From positions 1 through 41,938 of the forward strand of contig JAUXGA010000017.1 of the NCBI GenBank assembly GCA_030622545.1: 41,938 bases of DNA, written 5' to 3'. This stretch comes from a bacterium (GTDB lineage Bacteria; Electryoneota; RPQS01; DYHQ01). The notes below the pieces were generated by a model, which was given only the letters and a program-made list of their open reading frames with translations, was not told the DNA's origin and did not search any database. Positions 9,718-15,906 of this stretch are shown in pieces. The position numbers and the translations under genes were made by a program. Each line of letters opens with the position of its first letter. Positions within the stretch are counted from its first letter, which is position 1.

Positions 9718-9781
9718 CGCCCGACCTGTATTCAACGATATTCTGCAGGGTCGGCGTCTGTGACCAGACCGTAAATATTAC
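9718..9781 (+). repeat. Intergenic hairpin repeat, copy 1 of the GTCGGCGTCTGTGAC type
   Basis: About 60 bp matching 9980-10043: both have an AACGATA block, then GGTCGGCGTCTGTGAC, then GACCG and an AAA-TATTA tail. The core (9749-9770) folds as GGTCGG plus GTC closing on GAC plus agACC with a small TGT tip; pairing is imperfect here. Confidence 0.65.
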
Positions 9782-9966
9782 ATCTTCCTCTGCGGTACAT
9801 CGTTATAATATTTTTTACAAATCGTGTCTTATATCTCTTCTTGCTTTTTCGGAAAAGCTACGCTATATTATTCTCATCTAAATTAATCTTCTGCCCTGTT
9901 CAAGTCGATAAATAGAGAGTCGGAGGCTCCAACATGAATGAGCGGTTTTCTCAAACCTTCTGGGGT
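9782..9966. other. AT-rich gap between the efflux operon and gpmA
   Basis: No gene recognised. It contains one short hairpin (GCTTTT, loop TCGG, AAAAGC, around 9850) and a 22-codon open frame at 9934-10002 with a good CGGAGG upstream; that frame runs into the intergenic repeat, so I do not call it a gene. Confidence 0.5.
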
Positions 9967-10115
9967 ATGACGTTAGCGTACCCGGCTTTCATCCAACGAT
10001 AGACGCGTAGGGTCGGCGTCTGTGACCCGACCGCGAAAATTATTTCAGGACGGGCAACAGACGGACAAGGCAGGCCTACGACTCGCCGCGGCATGGCGTT
10101 AGCGTACCCGGTACT
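9967..10115 (+). repeat. Cluster of intergenic repeat modules before gpmA
   Basis: Three modules lie in a row. GACGTTAGCGTACCCGG occurs at 9969-9985 and again as GGCGTTAGCGTACCCGG at 10095-10111, where it is preceded by CGCCGCGGCATG; a third relative is at 15476-15503. The second hairpin copy GGTCGGCGTCTGTGACCCGA starts at 10011 and folds fully, ending CCGACC at 10032. The CGGACAAGGCAGGC module of 3325-3348 recurs at 10051-10075. None encodes a protein; they read as a mosaic of one repeat family. Confidence 0.7.
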
Positions 10116-10163
10116 AAGAAAACTAAGCTGCCTCGATAGCATCTAAAAACGAAGGATTATACT

Positions 10164-10910
10164 ATGCACAAATTAGTTCTGCTCCGACACGGTCAAAGCA
10201 TTTGGAATAAGAAAAATCTCTTTACGGGATGGGTGGATGTGGATCTGTCCGAGAAAGGCGTCGCCGAAGCGAAAAAAGCGGCGATTTTGCTGCAGGAAGA
10301 AGGCTACACGTTCGACATCGCCTTTACATCGCTGCTCAAAAGAGCGATTCGAACATTATGGATTGCGCTCGATGAAATGGATCTTATGTGGATTCCTATT
10401 GAGCGTTCGTGGCGACTGAACGAGCGCCACTATGGAGGATTGCAGGGTTTGGATAAGATAGAAACGGTCAAGAAATTCGGGGAAGAACAGGTGCAAATCT
10501 GGCGGAGAAGTTATGACACTCGACCGCCGGAGTTGAAAGTCACTGATGTGCTGTATCCCGGAAATGATCCGCGTTACAAACACCTCTCTAAAGATGAACT
10601 CCCACTCGCCGAATGTTTGAAAGACACGAAAGCGCGGTTCCTGCCGTACTGGCACGACGTCATCGCGCCTGCCATTAAGCAGGGAAAGAAGACGATTATC
10701 GTCGCGCATGGCAACAGCCTGAGAGCCTTGATAAAACACCTCGACAATGTCCCTGATGATGAGATCGTCAAATTCAACATCCCGACAGCCGTCCCTCTGG
10801 TTTATGAGCTGCAGGACGACCTCGCGCCGATAAAACACTACTATCTCGGCGACCCGGAAGAGATCCGAAAAGCCGCCGAAGCTGTCGCCAATCAGACGAA
10901 ACTGAAATAG
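10164..10910 (+). CDS. gpmA: 2,3-bisphosphoglycerate-dependent phosphoglycerate mutase
   Basis: This enzyme interconverts 3-phosphoglycerate and 2-phosphoglycerate in glycolysis and gluconeogenesis, using a phosphohistidine intermediate. At 248 residues it has the normal length of the cofactor-dependent family. The catalytic His is in [12 protein letters not shown] at the N-terminus. The second His is in [12 protein letters not shown] near residue 180. The substrate and cofactor loops [15 protein letters not shown] and [15 protein letters not shown] are intact. One small oddity is [33 protein letters not shown], a typical bacterial dPGM segment with a Met-rich middle. GAAGGA lies eight bases before the ATG. 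It is a cytoplasmic single-gene unit with no functional link to its neighbours. Confidence 0.96.
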   Translation: MHKLVLLRHGQSIWNKKNLFTGWVDVDLSEKGVAEAKKAAILLQEEGYTFDIAFTSLLKRAIRTLWIALDEMDLMWIPIERSWRLNERHYGGLQGLDKIETVKKFGEEQVQIWRRSYDTRPPELKVTDVLYPGNDPRYKHLSKDELPLAECLKDTKARFLPYWHDVIAPAIKQGKKTIIVAHGNSLRALIKHLDNVPDDEIVKFNIPTAVPLVYELQDDLAPIKHYYLGDPEEIRKAAEAVANQTKLK

Positions 10911-10925
10911 ACTTTTTCTAAAAAA

Positions 10926-10999
10926 CTCGCCGTTGTGGGTCTCCTGACCCGGCCGGAATAAAACCTCGCCGTTGTGGCTCTCCAGAAGCCGCAATGGCA
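10926..10999 (+). repeat. Two tandem intergenic hairpin repeats (CTCGCCGTTGTGG type)
   Basis: CTCGCCGTTGTGG starts at 10926 and again at 10964. In the first the stem is GGGTC with loop TCCT and GACCC; in the second it is GGCT with loop CTCCAGA and AGCC. The flanks are the same while both sides of the stem changed together. They lie just after gpmA and may act as its transcript end. Confidence 0.65.
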
Positions 11000-11060
11000 T
11001 AAAATTCGGAATAATACGCATAACAACCTGTTTTTATTAAAATAGAAAATTATCAAGTTT

Positions 11061-11089
11061 TTGCTTGCTTTTCTTTCTATTTTTAATAT
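11061..11089 (+). promoter_or_regulatory. Candidate promoter of the small lipoprotein gene
   Basis: TTGCTT (11061-11066), a 17-bp spacer and TAATAT (11084-11089) in a very AT-rich stretch, about 97 bp before the lipoprotein start codon. Confidence 0.45.
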
Positions 11090-11185
11090 CTTTTATAAAC
11101 AATAAACATATTATACCAATTTGGCATTTTACGCCCTCGTTTCTCAATAGCTTCAACTCACACAAACTACAAGGAAAATATTCCA

Positions 11186-11560
11186 ATGAGGTCCAGATCG
11201 GTTTTTGTATTCATTCTTGCAGTGTTTTCGGTTTGCCTGCTTACTTCTTGCGCTCGTCCGCCATCCAAGACTGTTATTAAAAGTGCCATTACAGATTACT
11301 TGCATCTGCAAGTTCCAATATCTTGGTCGGGAAGTTTGATGGGAGGGAAGAATGCCAAGATTGAACTCATCGAGATAAAAGCGATTGGGAGGTTCAACAA
11401 GCAAGGCAACTATTGGCCAGTGAAAGCAAGAGTAAAAGGAACATGTGAGGCAAAACTTATTCTAACGACAGAGACACGCCGTTTTGATAAAGTTGGTGAT
11501 TTCGAATTATCTCAAGACGATTACGGTAACTGGAAGGCGTCTATTGGGATGTTCGAGTAA
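11186..11560 (+). CDS. Small lipoprotein of unknown function
   Basis: A 124-residue protein. Residues 1-22 are a lipoprotein signal peptide: basic MRSRS, a hydrophobic run, and the lipobox LLTSC with the lipidated Cys at about position 23. The mature part (ARPPSKTVIKS and onward) alternates short strands and charged turns, with GRFNKQGNYWPVKARVKGTCEAKL and KVGDFELSQDDYGNWKASIGMFE, the look of a small all-beta fold. I do not recognise the family. AAGGAAA lies about ten bases before the ATG. It is only 79 bp from the beta-propeller protein gene in the same direction, so the two may be cotranscribed. Codon use is more AT-rich than in the operon to the left. Confidence 0.75.
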   Translation: MRSRSVFVFILAVFSVCLLTSCARPPSKTVIKSAITDYLHLQVPISWSGSLMGGKNAKIELIEIKAIGRFNKQGNYWPVKARVKGTCEAKLILTTETRRFDKVGDFELSQDDYGNWKASIGMFE

Positions 11561-11639
11561 GGATACTTTTTTGACATCGAGGACGCCAAGGTATTTTGAG
11601 CACAAGAGACCCACCTGCATTTGGGATTGGAGGAAATCC

Positions 11640-12806
11640 ATGCGTTGTTATCTGATGTTTTTGCTGGTGTTGATATTGCCGGTTCTGACATTTGCACAAT
11701 CCCCACCGGACAGCCTTTGGAGCCGTACCTACGGGGGGAGTGTTTTTGATTATTGCCATTCAGTTCAGCAGACGGCTGACGGCGGCTATTTCCTTGGGGG
11801 GTATACCGAGTCCTTCCGGAGGGGCGCTGTTGGTTTCTGGCTAGTGAAGACGGATACCAGTGGCACAGAGGAGTGGAGCCGCACCTTCGGGGGAAGCAGT
11901 TATAATAGGTGCTATTCGGTTCAGCTGACTACCGACGGTGGCTATATCCTTACGGGGAAAACCTCTTCCTTCGGAGCGGGCCGTTATGATTTCTGGCTGG
12001 TTCGGGCGGATGCGAACGGAGACAGCTTGTGGAGCAGAACTTTTGGAGGAACCAGCGATGAGGAATGCTATTCTGTTCAGCAGACTACCGACGGCGGCCA
12101 TATCCTTGGGGGGTGGACCGAATCCTACGGGGCGGGCGGTAAAGATTTCTGGCTGGTGAAAACGGATGCGAACGGAGACAGCTTGTGGAGTCGCACCTTC
12201 GGGGGAAGCAATTATGATGGTTGTCAGTCGGTTCAGCAGACCACCGACGGTGGCTATATCCTTGGGGGATATACCGATTCCTACGGAGCTGGCTCTTGGG
12301 ATTTCTGGCTGGTGAAGACTGATGTTAGTGGCATAGAGGAGTGGAGCCGTACCTTCGGGGGAAGCAGTGGGGATGGTTGCATGTCGGTTCAGCAAACTAC
12401 CGACGGGGGCTATATCCTTGGAGGGCTTACCCAGTCCTACGGGGTAGGCTCAAATGATTTCTGGCTGGTTCGGGCGGATGCTAACGGTGACACCCTCTGG
12501 ACACGCACTTTTGGGGGGAGCGGTATGGATGGATGCAATTCGGTTCAGCAGACCACCGACGGCGGCTATATACTTGGAGGGCTTACCCAGTCCTACGGAG
12601 CGGGCTCTTCTGATTTCTGGCTCGTGAAGACAGACGCCAGTGGCACAGAGGAGTGGAGCCGCACCTTCGGGGGAAGCGGTGAGGATGAATGCTATTCGGT
12701 TCAGCAGACTTCGGGCGGCGGCTATATCCTTGGGGGGCATACCAGGTCCTTCGGGGCGGGCGGTTGGGATTTCTGGCTGGTGAAGATGGGGCCGGAAAGG
12801 CCATAA
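11640..12806 (+). CDS. Secreted seven-repeat beta-propeller protein, interrupted by a stop
   Basis: A 388-residue exported protein. The ATG at 11640 has GGAGGA five bases upstream and begins a clear signal peptide (MRCYLMFLLVLILPVLTFAQ). After SPPDSL come exactly seven units of 52 residues, consensus WSRTFGGS, then D-x-C-x-SVQQTTDGGYILGG and SYGAGSxDFWLVKTDASG. Seven four-strand units of this kind suggest a closed seven-bladed propeller at the cell surface or in the periplasm. The frame is ended by TAA at 12804-12806, but it then remains open without a frameshift to 13049 and encodes a plausible further domain (next entry but one). So the gene is either recently nonsense-mutated, read through, or truncated by design. 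Function of the propeller is unknown. Confidence 0.85.
   Translation: MRCYLMFLLVLILPVLTFAQSPPDSLWSRTYGGSVFDYCHSVQQTADGGYFLGGYTESFRRGAVGFWLVKTDTSGTEEWSRTFGGSSYNRCYSVQLTTDGGYILTGKTSSFGAGRYDFWLVRADANGDSLWSRTFGGTSDEECYSVQQTTDGGHILGGWTESYGAGGKDFWLVKTDANGDSLWSRTFGGSNYDGCQSVQQTTDGGYILGGYTDSYGAGSWDFWLVKTDVSGIEEWSRTFGGSSGDGCMSVQQTTDGGYILGGLTQSYGVGSNDFWLVRADANGDTLWTRTFGGSGMDGCNSVQQTTDGGYILGGLTQSYGAGSSDFWLVKTDASGTEEWSRTFGGSGEDECYSVQQTSGGGYILGGHTRSFGAGGWDFWLVKMGPERP
11718..12803 (+). repeat. Seven tandem 156-bp coding repeats
   Basis: Units begin at the TGG codons of WSRT/WTRT at 11718, 11874, 12030, 12186, 12342, 12498 and 12654. The last is two residues short. The repeats are alike enough at DNA level to recombine, so copy number could vary between strains. 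Confidence 0.85.
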
Positions 12807-13049
12807 TACACAACGATATATCCAGACAGCGTAGCAGGTAATCCTATCATCCGCTGGATGGCGCCGCAAACCTGCAACTACCTGATCTACTCGACAACCA
12901 ATCCTAATCACGATGGCAGTCCTCCCAGCCCGGATTGGACTCTGGAGGTGACGCTGCCAAGTGTTCCCGCTTGTTCCATCGAATGGGAAGATGTTGATGG
13001 CTTAGTTGAGTCCCACCGCAACTATGTGGTTGTCACGAGCTGTCCATAG
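12807..13049 (+). pseudogene. In-frame C-terminal extension of the propeller protein beyond the TAA
   Basis: Eighty codons in the same frame as the propeller gene, uninterrupted until TAG at 13047-13049. The segment reads YPDSVAGNPIIRWMAPQ, NYLIYSTTNPNHDG, PDWTLEVTL, and ends RNYVVVTSCP. That is the pattern of a fibronectin-III-like module (IxRWxxP, YxIYxSTxP, hydrophobic YxV end) often found behind repeat regions in secreted proteins of this group. It has no start codon with a ribosome site of its own. It therefore most probably belonged, or still belongs through readthrough, to the upstream protein. Confidence 0.6.
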
Positions 13050-13074
13050 AATCTGTTTAAACAAAGAATATCCT

Positions 13075-13105
13075 AAAAAACCCCACCATAATTTGGCGGG
13101 GCTTT
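13075..13105 (+). terminator. Weak terminator hairpin after the propeller gene
   Basis: CCCCACC pairs with GGCGGGG across ATAATTT with one mismatch; a CTTTCGTTTTC tract follows. It lies 25 bp after the end of the extended frame rather than after the TAA at 12806, in keeping with the transcript covering the extension. Confidence 0.5.
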
Positions 13106-13205
13106 CGTTTTCACCGTATGGAAACAACTCGCTGTAAACGGCTCGGCGAAAATATCCGTAGATTTATAATATTTATAGGATATGCTCAATATTTCAAATA
13201 CAACG

Positions 13206-13240
13206 GCGCCCATGATTATAAAATCATGGGCGCTGCTTTT
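13206..13240. terminator. Strong bidirectional terminator between convergent genes
   Basis: A perfect 12-bp stem, GCGCCCATGATT with AATCATGGGCGC, around ATAA, followed by TGCTTTTTATTT on the plus strand. It lies 28 bp beyond the stop of the minus-strand oligoendopeptidase gene and so separates it from the propeller gene. Confidence 0.8.
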
Positions 13241-13268
13241 TATTTAAAAATGCGTTTCGTGAAAATAC

Positions 13269-15212
13269 CTACCGCGTCAGCTTGTCCATTTCATCAACCA
13301 AGTCCGAGAAGTATTTAATGAATGATTCAATCGGCGCGGGCGTTGCCATATCGACTCCTGCATCCGCGAGGAGCTCCACCGGATGTTTGGAGCTTCCGCT
13401 CTTGAGGTAATCCAGATAGCGGGCCGTAACGCCCTTCTTCAATGCATCGCCCATCGCCTCGGCGCGAATATCTTTTGCTAAAGCCACCGCCGCCGCATAG
13501 CTGGTTGCATAAGTGTACACATAGTAGCCGCGATAGTAATGCGGAATCCGAGACCAAGAATAGTTCGACAGGTCTTCGTATTCGGCAGCAGGTCCATGGA
13601 ATTCCTGAAGCAGCTTCTTATAAATCTCATTGAAGCTTTCCGATGTCATGGGCTGGCTCTGTTCGCCCAATTTATTCGCTTCCCATTCCCATGCGGCGAA
13701 CATGGTTTGACGATAGAACGTGCCCCGGCATGAATTGATATTCTGCTCCAACAGAGAAATGAGATAGTTCTTGGCGGCTGCCTTATCTTTGCCTTTTGCA
13801 TCTTTGTAAGCGGCGCGCGCTTCATCGAGCAGTTTCATCGACATAAGCGCTTCATTGACGGTGGAAGCCACTTCCGCATTGAAAATCACATAGTCCTTTG
13901 TCGGATACGGTTGAGTCTTCTCGGAATAGAACGTGTGCATCGAATGACCGCCTTCGTGCGCGATCGTGCTGACATCTTCCAGCGTCAAACCCTTCTCATA
14001 ATCAAAGTTGTACAGCATATAGGGATGGATTTGATAGCAGGAGCTGGAATACGCTCCTCCACGCTTGCCGGCGCTGGCAAACGCATCACACCAGCCGTTT
14101 TTCGGGTCCAGGCCATGAGCAATATCCCGGACATACTCGCTGCCAAGAGGCGCAACCGCTTCCGTGACCATTTTCACGCCTTCTTCCCAAGTATAGCGCG
14201 GTTCTTCCGCATCAATCAGGCTGACGTAGTAATCCCAATGACGGTAGTGATCAAGTCCGAGCATTCGCTTGCGGATTTCGTTGTATTTGTGAAGCGGCGC
14301 TGTATTCTTGCGCGTCGTTTCAACGAGGTTGATATACACATCTTCCGGGACAAACGTGTAGCTCAATGCCCGTTCGAGAGTGTTGTCATACTTGCGAGCC
14401 TTTGTCAAATAAACATTCTTCTTGATATTCCCCGCCATCAAAGCGGCGATACTCGTCTTGTATCGCTTGTATTTCTCCCACACCGTTTTGAAATAATCTT
14501 CCCGGACGCGGCGATCTGAGTTTGTCCGCCAGCTTACCCAACCAGCGTCGGTCACTTCAACCGAATCTCCGTTCTCATCGAGAATGTATCCAAAATCCAA
14601 ATCAACATCAGTAAGCTTTCGATAGACATCTGAAGCCGTTCCGGTGATATTCCCGGAAAGCGCTAAAATCTCCTCTTCCGCTTCAGAGAGAACATGTTCC
14701 TGCAGCAGATACATATCATCGTAGGTCTTGCGGTAGGATTCCAACTCAGGATTTTCGTCAATATATTTGTGTAGCGTCTCCTGAGGAATCTGCAGTAATT
14801 CCGGCTCCACCCAAGCTGTCTTTTGACTTAAATCTGTCGAGAGAAATTCCAACTGCTGCATCCGACCGCCCCATTCCGAACTTCCCATGTCAACATGGAA
14901 GTTGAACATCGCATAGGTCCAAGCTCTCTCAAGTCTGCCTATAATACTTTCAGTTAGTTTGTTCATTGCAATGAGACTCTTCGGCGGGTCAGTTGCTTTA
15001 TCTCCCGCGAATGTCCCCTTGAATGACGGCAATTTCTCTACGTTCGCTCGAATGCCATCCATGTCTGCCTCCCAGTCCTTGACGCTGGCATAGACATGCT
15101 CGGGCTTCCACTTGTACTTATCGTCGATTTCAGATCGCTCTGTGGCGAAAACAGACGTGCCCAAGGCTGCGAACAGCAGCAAGGCAGCGATGAAAATGTT
15201 TCGGTAGTGCAT
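13269..15212 (-). CDS. pepF: Secreted oligoendopeptidase F (M3B zinc peptidase)
   Basis: A 647-residue zinc metallopeptidase of the M3B family, which cuts short peptides inside the chain. The zinc site is intact: HEGGHSMHTFYSE near residue 415 supplies HExxH, and the third ligand Glu comes in the downstream NAEVASTVNEALMSMKLL segment. The substrate-binding signature SRIPHYYRGYYVYTYATSYAAA near residue 575 is also present, with the YYRGYYVY run typical of oligoendopeptidase F. Unlike most PepF proteins, which are cytoplasmic, this one starts with a signal peptide (MHYRNIFIAALLLFAALGTSVFA), so it acts in the periplasm or outside. It fits the secreted-peptidase theme of the window. AAGGAAG precedes the ATG. 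A palindrome at the predicted transcript start suggests repression. Confidence 0.93.
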   Translation of the reverse strand: MHYRNIFIAALLLFAALGTSVFATERSEIDDKYKWKPEHVYASVKDWEADMDGIRANVEKLPSFKGTFAGDKATDPPKSLIAMNKLTESIIGRLERAWTYAMFNFHVDMGSSEWGGRMQQLEFLSTDLSQKTAWVEPELLQIPQETLHKYIDENPELESYRKTYDDMYLLQEHVLSEAEEEILALSGNITGTASDVYRKLTDVDLDFGYILDENGDSVEVTDAGWVSWRTNSDRRVREDYFKTVWEKYKRYKTSIAALMAGNIKKNVYLTKARKYDNTLERALSYTFVPEDVYINLVETTRKNTAPLHKYNEIRKRMLGLDHYRHWDYYVSLIDAEEPRYTWEEGVKMVTEAVAPLGSEYVRDIAHGLDPKNGWCDAFASAGKRGGAYSSSCYQIHPYMLYNFDYEKGLTLEDVSTIAHEGGHSMHTFYSEKTQPYPTKDYVIFNAEVASTVNEALMSMKLLDEARAAYKDAKGKDKAAAKNYLISLLEQNINSCRGTFYRQTMFAAWEWEANKLGEQSQPMTSESFNEIYKKLLQEFHGPAAEYEDLSNYSWSRIPHYYRGYYVYTYATSYAAAVALAKDIRAEAMGDALKKGVTARYLDYLKSGSSKHPVELLADAGVDMATPAPIESFIKYFSDLVDEMDKLTR

Positions 15213-15230
15213 GATGTCTTCCTTTGTGGT

Positions 15231-15253
15231 TGGTATATACCAGAATGATTATA
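15231..15253 (-). promoter_or_regulatory. Promoter -10 element and palindromic operator candidate of pepF
   Basis: On the minus strand a perfect TATAAT (15253-15248) is followed, at the expected start of the transcript, by the perfect 12-bp palindrome TGGTATATACCA (15242-15231), 18 bp before the start codon. No good -35 element is visible, which often goes with activator-dependent or extended promoters. Confidence 0.5.
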
Positions 15254-15424
15254 TCTAAGTTTTATAGTGCTTTAGAAAAAGAATCTCCGATGGTTCAGCA
15301 GCAGAAACCGCTTCTTGTCAAATCCGCATCTAAGCCTACAATATAGCTTTATGAAGATAATAAGTCAAGTTTTCTGTTATATAATGGCATATCAGACGCT
15401 CTCGCGGGCACGGCTCCAGGCCGC

Positions 15425-15461
15425 TTGCATAAAGAGTCCGCGAAGTGTTATATTATAACAC
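15425..15461 (+). promoter_or_regulatory. Promoter candidate with 17-bp palindrome before the DUF3795 gene
   Basis: TTGCAT (15425-15430), 18 bp, and TATATT (15449-15454). The -10 element lies inside a perfect inverted repeat, GTGTTATA and TATAACAC around one T (15445-15461). About 100 bp separate it from the DUF3795 start codon. Confidence 0.45.
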
Positions 15462-15475
15462 CACAAGAAGACATC

Positions 15476-15503
15476 CGCCGCGGCATGCGTCCCGCGTACC
15501 CGG
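15476..15503 (+). repeat. Dispersed intergenic repeat (CGCCGCGGCATG ... CGTACCCGG)
   Basis: Matches 10084-10111 at both ends, CGCCGCGGCATG and GCGTACCCGG, with a small internal change. It lies between the promoter candidate and the DUF3795 gene. Confidence 0.6.
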
Positions 15504-15561
15504 CATAAACTAATTTCGATCCTCAAAATTGACTTCTTCTATTAATAAAAAGGAGACCCTC

Positions 15562-15906
15562 ATGGAAAATTTGATTGCTTTCTGCGGTATATGTTGCAAC
15601 GATTGCGATGCTTACATCGCCACACAAAACAATGACGATACCGAGCGAGTCCGGATTGCCGCTGACTGGTCAAAACAGTGGAAAGCCGATATCAAACCCG
15701 AAGACATCAACTGCGACGGTTGTACTGCGGAGAGTAGCAGGCACTTTTCTTATTGCAATGCCTGCGAAGTTCGCGCATGTGGAACAGCACGGGAAGTTAT
15801 CAATTGCGCGTATTGCATGGATTACCCTTGTGATAAACTGGACGTCGTTTTTCGTGTCGCTCCAAAAGCCAAAGAAATGCTGGACGGAATACATGGAACG
15901 TTATAA
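15562..15906 (+). CDS. DUF3795 cysteine-rich protein
   Basis: A 114-residue protein of the DUF3795 family, whose biochemical role is unknown. It is full of paired cysteines: FCGICCNDCDAY at the N-terminus, INCDGCT, YCNACEVRACG and INCAYCMDYPC, a pattern that suggests zinc or an iron-sulfur cluster. AAGGAG about seven bases upstream fixes the ATG at 15562 (an upstream in-frame start would add eleven residues and has no ribosome site). Its last 14 bp overlap the start of the metallophosphoesterase gene, so the two are translationally coupled; a joint function is inferred only from that. Confidence 0.85.
   Translation: MENLIAFCGICCNDCDAYIATQNNDDTERVRIAADWSKQWKADIKPEDINCDGCTAESSRHFSYCNACEVRACGTAREVINCAYCMDYPCDKLDVVFRVAPKAKEMLDGIHGTL

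Noticed and set aside
9934-10002. A 22-codon open frame with a good CGGAGG ribosome site between the efflux operon and gpmA.
   Set aside because: Its second half is the intergenic repeat module GACGTTAGCGTACCCGG, it has no similarity that I recognise, and such frames arise easily in repeats.
11484-11639. A longer start for the beta-propeller protein.
   Set aside because: The upstream frame overlaps the lipoprotein gene; the strong GGAGGA site and the signal peptide both point to 11640.
11841-12395. Antisense repetitive frames in the beta-propeller gene.
   Set aside because: The repetition is simply the reverse of the seven coding repeats; no independent evidence of translation.
11718-12803. 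The 156-bp periodicity looked at first like a satellite or CRISPR-type array.
   Set aside because: The units are in frame, encode conserved residues and have no separate spacers, so they are protein repeats. I see no CRISPR array anywhere in the window.
15575-15892. A longer start for the metallophosphoesterase, 106 codons upstream of 15893.
   Set aside because: That stretch lies out of frame over the conserved DUF3795 gene, and it would bury the signal peptide that begins at 15893.
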